A stretch of DNA of 64,000 bases, taken from Vitis vinifera (lineage: Eukaryota > Streptophyta > Magnoliopsida > Vitales > Vitaceae). The notes under the pieces are model-generated. The model ran no database searches and had not been told where the DNA came from. It was given only the letters and a program-made list of their open reading frames with translations. Below, in pieces: positions 38,514 to 49,740 of this stretch. Both the position numbers and the translations under genes were made by a program. The DNA lies in assembly GCF_030704535.1 (NCBI RefSeq), contig NC_081816.1, positions 15,426,001 through 15,490,000 of the forward strand, given 5' to 3'. Numbering within the stretch: the stretch's first letter is position 1; each line of letters opens with the position of its first letter.

Positions 38514-38942
38514 TGTAATATTTCATATTAGTTAAGGAAAAAAGTTCTTAACACTATAAATATAGTAGAAGTGAGTCATTATAAATGGTATTAGAACCAA
38601 GTCCCAACTCTACTATGAAACTTTGTCTCATCTTGTAAGAAGTGTTTGCTTGTCTAACACCATAATATCATAGGACATGACAAAATATGTCATGCCTATA
38701 AGGGGGTTGTGATATCCCACATCAATTCGAAAAAAATGTTTCGACACTATATATGTAGTGAGATCCTTTTAACTATTTAGACATGTTTAAAGTTATGAGA
38801 GTTTATTAGTTAGGAAAAGAAGTTCTTAATTATATATGTAGTAAGCTCTTTTTAATTATGTAATTATGTATTAAAGTTGTAAGGGTTTATTAGGCCAGCC
38901 TAAAGTAGACAATATATGCATGAGAATGAGTGAGTCATTACA
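38514..38942 (+). mobile_element. TRIM-like small LTR element (copy B)
   Basis: Same element as at 12,613. The short 5' LTR starts TGTAATATTTCATATTAG. The primer site TGGTATTAGAACC lies at 38,586-38,598 and a purine tract (aagggggt) follows. The 3' LTR starts TGTGATATCCCACATC at 38,708 and ends GTCATTACA at 38,942. Sharing the 5'-LTR shortening with copy A shows it was already decayed before the segment duplicated. Confidence 0.65.
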
Positions 38943-39515
38943 AGTTCGGAGTTGTAATCAAAGTCAAATGCAAATTTTAAGATAATTTAGATAAAATGTG
39001 AGGGATTGACACTTTCTAAACCTTCAAAGTAATGATTGGTCAATTATGGGACCAATATTTTCTAACTTAATCTACCCTTGTTCTAAAGAATAGGAAGATT
39101 AATGAATTTCTTAAATGCACAAATTCTTATTTAATTAAAAAAATTATAATTCCATAATTATCTTTTATCTATTAATAAAAGTATTTCTAAAATACAATTC
39201 TCAAATATACAATTCAATTGTACCATACTAGCAATCACTTCTACCTTTTAATAAAATGTAGAAATTATAATGTTATTCTAAACCAGGCTTTAGTCTCAAT
39301 TAATAAGTTGATTATTAGTAGAGATTTTTTATTTTTAGAGAATGTCGGTTAGAGATGGACCACAAAAGACAATAAAGAAAATGCATTTTAATCAAAGAAC
39401 ACTTTGTGGAAGACAATGAATATTAGAAGGATTTTACAATAAATGTCTATCTCAACTACACTTTCTCCTATTAGAAAATTCTCTTTACAAATAGAAATAG
39501 AGTAGCAATCTAAAT

Positions 39516-39893
39516 TGAAGGGAATTAAGCCAAATTCCCAACCTGTGAGAAACAAAAAAATAAAGAAAACACACGCAAAAAAAAAAAAAAAAAAAACAAT
39601 CACATGCACAAGACAGTATTTACATGGTTCGACAATTTGTCTACGTCCACGGAGTTGCAGGGATATCACTATGATCAAGGAAGAATACAGAGTATAACTT
39701 GCGGCTACAATATTTTCTCTCTATATATAACACAGCAACCACACCACACTAAAAAAACCCTAATTACAAAAGGCGGTTCCACAATGGGCTAAATGGGCCA
39801 ATCGACCCAAGCCTTCGCTCCATGGACTAAGCCTCAGTAAATCTCCCATTAAAAAACCATGCAATATTATTTGGGTTGGGTCGTCAAGAAACA
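39516..39893 (-). mobile_element. 3' LTR of the copia element
   Basis: Ends TGTT at 39,893 and ..TTCA at 39,516, with a purine-rich tract (GATGAGGGA) directly upstream on the minus strand. It lacks about 33 bp just inside the TGTT end compared with the 5' LTR and has gained a ~19-base A run (39,578-39,596). Confidence 0.85.
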
Positions 39894-39925
39894 ATCCCTC
39901 ATCCCTGCAACTCATCCTCCTGTCC

Positions 39926-41212
39926 TCAAGCTAGAAGACCAATTGAAGCTACGCACAGCTTCAACTTCTCAATAGTGACACCTTTAGTCAACATGTCTGT
40001 CGGGTTCTTATATCCACAAATCTTCTCAAGTATTACCAATTTATCTTCAACAAGGTAACGAATAAAGTGGTATTTTGTTTGTATATGCTTCGACTTTGAA
40101 TGAAAAGCCGAATTTTTGGCAAGAAAAATTGCACTTTGACTGTCACTATGTAGAATGCCCATCTCCTGCTTCTTACCCAATTCATCTAAGAAACCATGTA
40201 GCCAAATCATCTCCTTTCCAGCTTTAGTTGTTGCAACATACTCAACTTCTGTAGTAGAGAAAGTAACAATCTTCTGTAGATTTGAAGTCCATGATATAGT
40301 TGTACCACCTAGAGTAAAAACAAACCCAGTAGTACTCTTTCTACTATCAATATCACCAGCAAAATCAGCATCTACATAACCCTGCAATTTCAAACTTGCA
40401 CCTATGAAGCAAAGACATGTATCTAATGAACCCTTCAGATATCTTAGAATCCACTTGACTGCCTCCCAATGCTGATTTTCAGGCCTACCCATGAATATGC
40501 TCACAACTCCCATTGCATGTGCAATGTCTAGCCTTGTACACACCATAACATACATCAAGCTGCCAATAGTTGAGGCATAGGGCACCTTGCTCATATGGTC
40601 CCTTTTTTCTTCTGTCTTCGATGATTGTTCTTTGCTTAGTTTGAAATGACTACCCAAGGGTGTGCTCGCTGATTTAGCTTCATTCATGTTGAACCTGCTA
40701 AGAACTTTCTTCACATACTCTAACTGTGAAAGCTTCAATGTACCATTAGCCTTGTCTTTAATGATTCTCATACCAAGGATTTGCTTTGCAGCTCCCAAAT
40801 CCTTCATTGCAAACTGTTTGGACAATTGCTTCTTCAGATTATTAATCTTCTCAATGCCAGACCCTACAATAAGTATATCATCCACATACAACAGTAATAT
40901 GATGTAAGAATTGTCAAAAGACTTAACATAGCAACAATGATCAGTTTCACATCTCTTGAACCCAATTCTATGCATAAAACTATCAAACTTCTTATACCAC
41001 TGTCTAGGAGCTTGTTTAAGGCCACACAAGCCCTTTCTCAATTTGCAGACTAGATTCTCTTGTCCCTGAACAATGAACCTTTTTGGCTGAATCATGTAAA
41101 GGTCTTCATCCAAGTCACCATGAAGGAATGTTGTCTTCACACCTAACTGCTCAAGATGTAAGTTTTCTGCAGCCACCATTCCCAGTACAAGTCTGATTGT
41201 TGACATCTTCAC
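39926..41212 (-). CDS. Copia reverse transcriptase/RNase H open frame (428 aa, inactive)
   Basis: The longest open frame in the window. RT motifs in order are FLHGDLDEDLYM, LCGLKQAPRQWYKKFD, YVDDILIVGSG and KDLGAAKQILGM. RNase H follows with GYVDADFAGDIDSRKSTTGF, STTEVEYVA, the DSQSAIFLAKN box and HIQTKYHFIRY. The Asp of RT motif A, normally LDVKTAFLHG, reads Gly here (LEQLGVKTTFLHG). That residue is a catalytic metal ligand in the family, so the enzyme should be dead although the frame is open. The RNase H STTEAEY alanine is also changed to valine. The frame continues upstream through in-frame stops into integrase, so the ATG at 41,212 is an internal Met rather than a true start. Confidence 0.9.
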   Translation of the reverse strand: MKMSTIRLVLGMVAAENLHLEQLGVKTTFLHGDLDEDLYMIQPKRFIVQGQENLVCKLRKGLCGLKQAPRQWYKKFDSFMHRIGFKRCETDHCCYVKSFDNSYIILLLYVDDILIVGSGIEKINNLKKQLSKQFAMKDLGAAKQILGMRIIKDKANGTLKLSQLEYVKKVLSRFNMNEAKSASTPLGSHFKLSKEQSSKTEEKRDHMSKVPYASTIGSLMYVMVCTRLDIAHAMGVVSIFMGRPENQHWEAVKWILRYLKGSLDTCLCFIGASLKLQGYVDADFAGDIDSRKSTTGFVFTLGGTTISWTSNLQKIVTFSTTEVEYVATTKAGKEMIWLHGFLDELGKKQEMGILHSDSQSAIFLAKNSAFHSKSKHIQTKYHFIRYLVEDKLVILEKICGYKNPTDMLTKGVTIEKLKLCVASIGLLA

Positions 41213-43824
41213 AACTGGAGAAAATATCTCTATGTAGTCAATGCCCTCCTTCTGCTAGAACCCTTTAACAACTAATCTGGCCCTGTAACATTTGCTACCA
41301 TCATGCTCATTCATTATCCTGTATACCCACTTGTTGTGCAAAGCCTTCTTTCCTACTGGCAATTCAGTCAGTTCCCATGTCTGATTCCCCAACAAGGAAT
41401 CCATCTCATCCTTCATGACTAACTCTCACTTGCTTGAATTCTCATCTTGCAAGGCTTCATCATAACACTTTGGCTTACCACCATCACTCAACAGGAGATA
41501 ATTTAAAACAGGTTAATAATGCTGTGGAAGTCTAATGTTCCTGGAAGATCTGTGAACTTCAACTACAGGTGTACTCAAATCTACCTATGAATTTACATTC
41601 TCCTTATCTTCTTCACCCCTTTTTTGGACAGTACTTTCAGTCAATTCATCTAATTGACAAACTCATATTTCTTTTGATCTATCTCTGTAACATCTGACGT
41701 TACAGTTAACCTGTCCTTGTACATAACATGTTCATTAAATATCACATTTCTACTTCTGATGATTTTCCTATTTTGTTCATCCCAAAACCTATAGCCAAAT
41801 TTCTCATCACCATAGCCGATGAAAAAACATATTTTTGACTTTGCATCAAGTTTACTACGAGCATCAGAATCAATATGAACATAAGAAACACAACAAAAAA
41901 CTTTTAAATGTGAAAACTTTACCTCTTTACCGCTCCAAACCTCCTCAGGAAGTTTGAACTCCATGGGAATTGATGGTCCTCGGTTCATTAGGTAAGCTGC
42001 AGTGCTAACAACATCAGCCCAAAAAGTTTTTGGTAGTCCAGCATGCAACCTCATACTTCTAGCACGCTCATTGAGAGTTCTGTTCATGCGCTCAGCCACA
42101 CCATTCTGTTGTGGTGTCCCAGGAATGGTCTTCTCCATCCTAATTCCCTGTGCAGCACAATACTCACATAACCTTCCATCTATGTACTCTCCTCCATTAT
42201 TTGACCTCAAACATTTTACTTTCAAACATGTTTCTATCTTAACTATGGCCTTTCACTTCTTAAAAGTTTCAAATACGTCAGATTTATTTTTCAGAAAATA
42301 AACCCATACATTTTTGCTTGAGCCATCAATAAAAGTGATGTAGTACCTTGAACCTCTAAGGGATGCAACCAAAGAAGGCCCCCACAAATCAGTGTGTACT
42401 AGTTCCAATTTTTCAGCCTTCGGTGTCCTGCCAGTTTTCAAGAAGCTCACCTTTTTTCGCTTTCCTAAGATGCAACTTTCACACATGTCAAAATCAATGG
42501 ACTTCAATTCTGGTAGTTTTCCTTTTGACAACAACATCTTCATCCCTTTCTCACTCATGTGACCAAGTCTGCGGTGTCATAAGCTTGTATCAGTACTTGC
42601 ATCAGCAACTACAATTGTGTCTCTTGGACATGAGGTCATATACAGAGTATTAGTCTTCTTTCCACGAGCCAATACCCTAGCTCCCTTTGTAACCTTCCAA
42701 GTACCACCAACAAATAGCATTGCATGTCCTTCATCATCAAGTTGTCCAACATATATCAAATTCCTCCTCAAGTCAGGACTATGTCGAACCTTCTCTAGTA
42801 GCCAAACAGACCCATTGGGCAACGATATCCAGACGTCTCCCAGACCCACAACATCCAAGGCTGAACCATAAGTCAAATACACCTTACCAAAATCACCTAC
42901 AACATAATTCTGTATGGTTTCTCGATGTGGAGTGGTATGAAACGAAGCTCCTGAATCCAAAACCCAATCATCAAGTGGACTGTCTACTGCAAGAAGTAAT
43001 GCATCATGTACCTCTTTTGTTACAACATTAGCAGAATCATCTCCATTCTTCTTCTTAGGACTTTTGCATTACCTTCTAAAGTGACCTGTTTTCCCACAGT
43101 TCCAACACTGTACTTGTTGGCCTGATCTAGATTTGCTTATTTTTCGATTAGAATTTATGGATTTTGATCTATCTCGGTTTAAATTTCTATCATTACTTCT
43201 ATCTCTTGTCTCAAGGTTTAGGGCAGAACCAGATCCTGAGGTTTCACCTGCATCTCTTCGTCGAATCTCCTCAGCCAAAATTAAATCTCGTATATCATTG
43301 TACTTGAGATTTTCCTTTCCCGTAGAATTGCTTACTGCCATCCTCATTGCCTCCTAACTGTTTGGCAAAGAAGCCAAGACAATCAAAGCACGAATCTCAT
43401 CATCAAAATCAATTTCTACAGACGAGAATTGATTTATGATTGTATTAAATTCATTCATATGTTATGCTACTGATGCATTCTCTGTCATCTTCAAATTGAA
43501 CAATTTCTTCATCAGATGCACCTTATTGTTTGCGGACAACTTTTCATACATACTGGACAAAGCCTTCATCAGATCTGCTGTGGTCTTCTCCTTTACAACA
43601 TTGTGTGCAACAGACCTAGACAGAGTTAACCTAATAACTCCTAGAACTTGTCTGTCAAGAAGCGCCCATTCCTCAACCTTCATACTCTCAAGTTTTTTCC
43701 CCAAAAGAGGCAAATGCAATTTCCTCCCATAGAGATAATCTTCAATCCTCCAATACGCAAAGTCTGTGCCATCAAACTTTTCTATTCCAGACGTCTTTCC
43801 TGCTTCCTCTGCCATTGCTCCCAC
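41213..43824 (-). pseudogene. Copia gag, protease and integrase part, with nonsense mutations
   Basis: Gag starts at 43,824 (MGAMAEEAGKTSGIEKFD). The zinc knuckle CWNCGKTGHFRR is at about 43,069-43,110. The protease active site WVLDSGASFHT is at about 42,935-42,965. The integrase HHCC region includes CESCILGKRKK, and the core has TDLWGPS, FIDGSS and NGVAERMNRTLNERARSM. The block after it is FFIGYGDEKFGYRFWD. About nine in-frame stops break an otherwise collinear polyprotein. Almost all read as Trp or Gln codons changed by one C-to-T or G-to-A step, e.g. 43,354-43,356 and 42,253-42,255. No functional polyprotein can be made. Confidence 0.9.
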
Positions 43825-43840
43825 TCAAACCTAACCCTAG

Positions 43841-43852
43841 GCTCTGATACCA
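43841..43852 (-). other. Primer binding site, initiator tRNA-Met type
   Basis: TGGTATCAGAGC on the minus strand lies two bases after the 5' LTR end. This is the standard copia priming site for minus-strand cDNA. Confidence 0.92.
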
Positions 43853-43854
43853 GT

Positions 43855-44253
43855 TGAAGGGCATTAAGCCAAATTCCCAACCTATGAGAAACAAAAAAAT
43901 AGAGAAACCACACGCCAAAGAAAAACAATCACGTGCACAAAACAGTATTTACGTGGTTTGACCATTTGCCTACGTCCACAGAGTTGCAGGGATATTACTA
44001 TTATTAGGGAAAAATACAGAGTACAACTTGCGGCTACAATATTTTCTCTCTATATATAACACAGTAACCACATCACACTAAAAAACCCTAATTACAAAAG
44101 GCAGTTCCACAATGGGCTAAACGGGCCTATCGGTCCAAGCCTTCGCTCCATGGACTAAGCCTTAGTAAATCTCCCATTAAAAAACCATGCAATATTATTC
44201 GGGTTGGGTTGTCAAACCGGATCAAACAAAACTAGACTCCACAAAGCCCAACA
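43855..44253 (-). mobile_element. 5' LTR of the copia element
   Basis: Starts TGTTGGGCTTTGTGG at 44,253 and ends ..CCCTTCA at 43,855 (399 bp). A TATATATAGAGAG stretch on the minus strand near 44,045-44,060 is a likely TATA region. Confidence 0.88.
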
Positions 44254-45749
44254 TAATCACAAGGATGCTCAAAATATTCTCATATTATGGCTGCACATTT
44301 AAAGATTTTGAAGTCATGAAGGATAAAGAAATTACTGATAGAAATTTTAGTTGACTTTTAGTTATTTGGATATTGTGGCCTAATTCATACAAAGAACTAA
44401 TAAGTGATAAGAGGTAAATTAAAATAATGAATGAAGAAATTCATTCAATAGAAAAAAAAACAACACATGTGAACTACCCAATCTACTAGTAGGAAAGAAA
44501 CCTATTGACATTAAAATGAGTTTATAAAACAATATAAACCTGATCATAAATTAAATTGACCAATTTAAGCTAAAATTGGTGGAAAAAGACAATAACGAAA
44601 AGCCAAGTATTGATTGTTCGGAAGTATTGGATACATGGCAACGACTTCCATAACATGTTAAGTGGTTAAGCTTTACTAGACAATTAGCGAGTTAAAAGAT
44701 GAAGAAAAAAGATTCTACAAAATATTTTGTATAATAATGAGTTTGCTATGACATTGATAAAAATTTGATGTTTTATGGTAAAAGCAAAGATATAAGCATC
44801 AAGATCCATAATATTAGGCAAGCTAAGAAAAATAGTAGAATTGAGCTCAAGTTTTTTAGATCAAAAGAACAAGTTGTAGATACTTTTACAAAGCTATCAA
44901 ATTGATTGTGTACGACAAGTCCAAGACGATGCTTAGTGTGATTAACTTTAAAGCTTAGATTAAGGAACATTGTTAAAAACATTAATATGACTTCAATCGA
45001 AATTAAATTAGAAGAATTTTAGAAATATTAGGAATTATTTGTTTAAAAAAAAAAGATGAAAAACTTCATATTGTTCTTTGAAAACCACTCTTTATTACAC
45101 TTTATTTAAAAAAAAAATTCCATAAAGTAACAATTAAATAGTATCAAATTTTATGAAAGAACTTTTTATTTTTCTTTTTATTTTTGAAAAATAAAAGTAT
45201 ATTTTTAAATCACACCCCTAAACATGCTCTTTGTTTTTTTCTCTATCTTCAACTATTTTCTCCCTACATTCTCGATGGGCAACTTTAGAGAGGAACAATT
45301 TCTATTTAGTTTTTCCTTTAGAAATACTCTCTATTTCGAAAAACAGGCCTAGAAACAACTTTCACTTTTTATGGAATTTGATCAGTTAATAATTTTATAA
45401 AATCATGAATTAATTTAAATAATTAGGATAATTATATAAGGTGGATCACGTCCGATATATCAAACGAGGACAATTTCCACCGATTGAAATTGGGGGGTCA
45501 ACCTGACAATGCAAAGGGGACCAATATGGCAGTGCCAACCTTATCCACTTATCAATCAATAAATAAAAAGGGGGCATCTATATTCAAAAGACAACCATAT
45601 ATTCAACCATGCATCAATATTTCCATTCACACTTTGCTTTTGGGTATAAGCTGAATCATTATCACAGATTCACGGTGCAAGTGAGAAGTTACGGAATAGT
45701 AACGGTTCTTTACTTCACTTAGGTAAATTGACAATCAAAGGGTACATGA

Positions 45750-46909
45750 TCAATTGATTGACGAGCACACTTTGCGAATTTCACCCTCTGTCCCAGTCTT
45801 CACCCCAACGTTGCTCATCTTCACCATGGACTTTCCAAACTCGACGTTGAAATTCAACCCACTCAACCCTCTAACCCCCAGGAAGCGCTGAACAAAAGTT
45901 TTGGTGGAAGCATCCGTCCATAACCTCTGATCAGATTCCAGCACTCCACGTCCATTCTTCAAGTTTGTAAAGAAAGATGCGTCAAATGTGTTTGAGCTAC
46001 CAGTGTCCAGTGCAACCCGTCTGCTCGCATCTCCATTAGCTGGACAGAGGGCTTGTAGCTGAGTTACGAATGTGGCATCCATGGAAGGGTCAGCGCCATT
46101 TGTAGTCGTGGTACTGAAATTGTATAGTCTATATCTGAAGGTTTGGCATGCTGCAGTTCCAATGGTGTGTCCTCCTATTTATATATAGCCACACAAACAA
46201 ACAACCACTTTAGTTAAGTTTCCAATTAAGCAAGGTTACTGATTCTTACTTTGATTCATTATGGTTCCAATATCTATTCTTACCAACAAGAGTAACCAGA
46301 TCTTGATCGTTGAGACCCTTGTCAGCAAACTTTTTCTTCTGGACTTCAACAGAGTCGCGAGGGCCAGGCAAATTGTTAACATCAGATGCCAATGAAACTC
46401 GCCCATCTCTACGTCCCGTAGGCACTTTCCACGTGAGTCCTTTAGTCTGCATATATAGTGAATTATAACACAGTTAAGTATCGGAAGGATATCAAAATAT
46501 TGCAAAAGCGTATATTGAATGCAACGTGAAAGTTACCAGAACCACCGAGTCCCGGGCAGCGAGGGCAAGAGACCACTCCAGGGCAAGCAGCTTCGATCTG
46601 GGTCTTGGCATCATCAATAACATCATATCCTTTTAACGGACTGTTTGGTATGGTTGTTTTCTCGGTGGAAGTTCCATTGATAAGGATAGAAGCATCACAG
46701 CCCCTGACAAAGCAGTCATGGAAGTGCATGCGAAGCAAGCCAGGGGCAATGGCTGGATTGGACTGGAAATGGGCTTTGACAGTTTTCTGAACAATGGATT
46801 CAGCTTGAGGACATGTACGGGAATAGAAGCCAACCCTAATGCCTTGGCCTTGCACCAATGCAGCAGCCATGGCTATTAGCAGGAGAGACAACAATGTGGG
46901 AGTTTCCAT
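45750..46909 (-). pseudogene. PRX-3: class III peroxidase broken by a 14-bp deletion
   Basis: This is the copy B twin of PRX-1. Exon equivalents on the minus strand are 46,909-46,537, 46,446-46,284 and 46,174-45,750, and all splice sites are still GT/AG. Signal peptide [10 protein letters not shown], mature start, distal Arg/His ([10 protein letters not shown]) and the full C-terminal exon to IRKVCSSIN are preserved. Exon 1 is 14 bp shorter than in PRX-1. One copy of a GCAAG direct repeat and the nine bases between the copies are gone at about 46,565-46,569. The frame shifts after VVSC, and normal splicing brings a TAA at the first codons of exon 2. The product would be about 125 aa without the proximal haem-binding His. 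The rest shows little decay, so the break looks recent. An assembly error is possible but unlikely at a repeat of this kind. Confidence 0.92.
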
Positions 46910-47056
46910 TATGATGACAAAATGATATGTAATCAAGGTAAAAAAGAAGAGAAGCAGGCTTAGGGTTCGGTATATAGAAGCAATAGATATGCGAGTAGAG
47001 TGTTATGGAATTAGGTTATTGTGGTGCTGTGGGAGGTGAAGCTTGAAGGCATGCAA

Positions 47057-47067
47057 GTATATATAGG
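47057..47067 (-). promoter_or_regulatory. Probable TATA box of PRX-3
   Basis: CCTATATATAC on the minus strand, about 150 bp upstream of the ATG. It is a better TATA match than the PRX-1 equivalent. Confidence 0.55.
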
Positions 47068-47869
47068 CAAGAGAGGGAAGTCAAAACGCGGAAAGAAGTA
47101 AACAAAGGCGGCTACTAGAACCATGATGAGGGAATATTAGAGGTGGAGGGCATTTCTTGTGAGAAATAAATGGTATCAGCATAAGAAAGTATATTATTTT
47201 CAAATACATAAGAAAAAAAAAACATATAATTTTATTCTCAACAAAACTTAATATGAGAAATTAGTAAATACAAGCATGCAATTTCCCTTTTTTAATTAGA
47301 AAAATAATGATAATTTGATGTGCAATTTATGTTTTGATTTTCTTTATTTTCTTAAGATTATATTTGGTTCCTGAAAATTTTAAGGAAAAATATTAAGAAA
47401 AGAAAATTGAAAAAAAAAATAAAAAATAAATAAAGAAAAATAAAAAATATATTTAAAATTATTATATTATTTTTATATATTATTTTAAATTTATTTAACT
47501 TATTTTAATTTAATATAAAGATTAAATAATTTAAATATATATAAATTTCTAAATAATTTAAAATATATTTGATTTTTTAAATATTTTTTATGGTATACTT
47601 AAATATATAAATAAATAAAAAATCACTTTCTTTAATATTTTTATTTTTTTCTTAATTTTATGAATTGGGTACTTCAATTGAACCCCGACTCTTAAATTTT
47701 ATTTTTCCTCGAATTCTATAATTAATTAAGGTTAAAATATAATAATAAGTAGGATTTAATGGGCCCCTAAGAATCAAACAACAAAATGGTTAACGACCAA
47801 TAATATGATTTTGGGAATTATGACAAATGATGGCTTAGAGAAATTAAATGATAATTACTGAAATTGGTT

Positions 47870-48010
47870 CGCAAGAGTTGGCATCCAAAAAATTTCCTCT
47901 CAGTTGTCTGCTTGGTCAACAGGTCTTCCACTATGGAATGTGGACGTCCCAATCTCAATGTATATCTCAAAATAAAGGCCCCTCCCAGTCTCCCACTACT
48001 CCTTGTACGA
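47870..48010 (-). promoter_or_regulatory. Conserved block upstream of PRX-3
   Basis: 'ttggcatccaaaaaatttcctctcagttg...ttggtcaacaggtcttccactatggaatgtggacgtccca' is the copy B partner of 16,620-16,800. The stretch between PRX-3 and this block (47,160-47,820) is AT-rich with no other feature seen. Confidence 0.45.
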
Positions 48011-48120
48011 GACAAATAGTCACCAACTATTAGCCCTTGTAGAAAAGCGAGGCGACGGTGTGTCATTGTGCCCACCCATGCCCTACCATCTTAATTTATC
48101 ACCCGCTGCCGTTGAATTGA

Positions 48121-48140
48121 TTTTTTTTTTTTTTTTTTTT
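48121..48140. repeat. Poly-T run
   Basis: Twenty consecutive T. Confidence 0.95.
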
Positions 48141-49740
48141 AACTGTCTATGTTAAAATATTAATATTAACATACAAAGGAAAGAAAATAGAAAAAAAAAA
48201 TAAATGAAAAAAAATAAAAAATAGAGTTAAAGGGGATAAATTATTTTTATTTACTATTTCAAACTCATTTTATTTATTTTAACTCATTAATATAAAGATT
48301 AAATAATTTTAAAATGTATAAGTTTCTAACTAATTTTAATTATATTTAATTTTCTTTGGAATATTTTATAAGACAACCAAACATGAGAAAATCATTTTTC
48401 TTAGCACTTTTTTTCTTTCCTTTGTACTTTTCGGGAACCAAACATAACCTAAGAGAATAAATTAAGACCTTTCACTAAATAAATCAATCCAAGCACAATA
48501 CAATACAAACAATAATCAAATTCAAAATATATATTTAAACACGATCTGATTATTAAATAATGCTTTATTTAATTTATTTCATCTATTCAATGATTAGATT
48601 TTATTCAATAGTTAAAACGAATTAGATCTTCTTTAATTTTATATAATTAATTTTCTAATTTAGCATGTTTATATTCAATTTATTAACCTATTTAAAATAA
48701 AATTTTGAATTAAATAAATCAAATTTGAGTTAAATAGATGAAAATTATAATCAAATTAATTAACATCATTATTAAATAGGTCAATTCCTCATGTTGATAT
48801 TTGACTTAAAAAGTAACCAATTTCTTAAATGAGTTAAATAAATTAATACAAATTTAATCCAAATATGATTATAATCAATTCAAAACCATGAAAAAAATTC
48901 GAATCATATTAAACTTTGTCTACGTATTTTTAAAATTTTTATTTTTATTTTTTGTTGTGGGACCTTCTCTCTAGCCTAAAATTTGTATTATTAATATTAT
49001 TTTCTCAGCTAGAATCAAGGTTTGAAATATCTGTAAATACGGATATATCGGTACTTAGATTTTATAAATATTGAAAATATCAAATAAATATTGATGAATA
49101 TTTTGACAAAAATATTCATCAAACCTTAGAAAGCTATAAAAAAATGATAAAATAAAGAAGAATACACATATTAAATTTATTTTATTAACATAATTGATAT
49201 AAATATAATTAAAGATAATATTTATGAATTTTTTTTTAAAAAAAAATAAGTTTAAATTTCTTTAATATATTTATATTTATTTATTTTAAAAATTAAAAAC
49301 AATTTTTATTAAAAATATTATATTACATTTTAAATAAATAAAAAATTAAATTAATTTACATAAAGTAATTTATTTGAGATTTAGTTTCTAAAATCTTATT
49401 ACAAATTTGTACGGACAACTTTTCTATTAATGGGAGTTGTTAATAGTGGAGAAGAGACCAATATGACTTTATGAGGAAGACGAAACTTCAACACCCAGCA
49501 ATGCGCATCAACTCATTTGAAGGATAAGGGACACCCCAATAGCCACTTTCACACATAGAATAATTATAATAAATTAAAAATTAATTTCCAATGAAAGCTT
49601 TTCTCTGTACTAGTTGCAATGTCAAACTCCCCCATCTTGCGCAAACAAACTTGTGAGAAGGTGATGGACAAACTACAACTTTTAATAGTAATAAAAATTA
49701 TTGTCATAAAATAAGTAGGGGTTTGTGAGTTTCAAAAATT

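Larger units (their letters stand above)
39511..44257 (-). mobile_element. Near-complete Ty1/copia retrotransposon inserted in copy B
   Basis: LTRs at 43,855-44,253 (5') and 39,516-39,893 (3') enclose gag and pol on the minus strand in copia order. Target duplication TAAAT (39,511-39,515) faces TAAT (44,254-44,257, one base lost). Copy A keeps the empty site 'gcagtctaaatcacaagg' around 13,613-13,630. The two LTRs differ at roughly 27 of about 340 aligned bases by eye, plus indels, so the insertion is not recent. Confidence 0.93.
35400..49735. repeat. Segmental duplication, copy B (contains PRX-3)
   Basis: This is the counterpart of 4,140-19,660 in the same orientation (landmarks under copy A). 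It lacks the three LTR insertions of copy A but carries the copia element at 39,516-44,253 and about 185 bp extra at 45,238-45,425. Its right end is cut by the copia fragment from about 49,740. The gene-free stretches (35,600-36,500, 36,970-38,510, 38,950-39,510, 44,260-45,740, 48,130-49,735) show only AT-rich shared DNA. One 49,020-49,140 patch rich in 'atatcggta/aatatt' looks like a further small repeat. Confidence 0.9.

Noticed and set aside
42002..43031. Plus-strand frames of about 80-103 codons opposite the copia gag and integrase
   Set aside because: Shadows of the minus-strand polyprotein.
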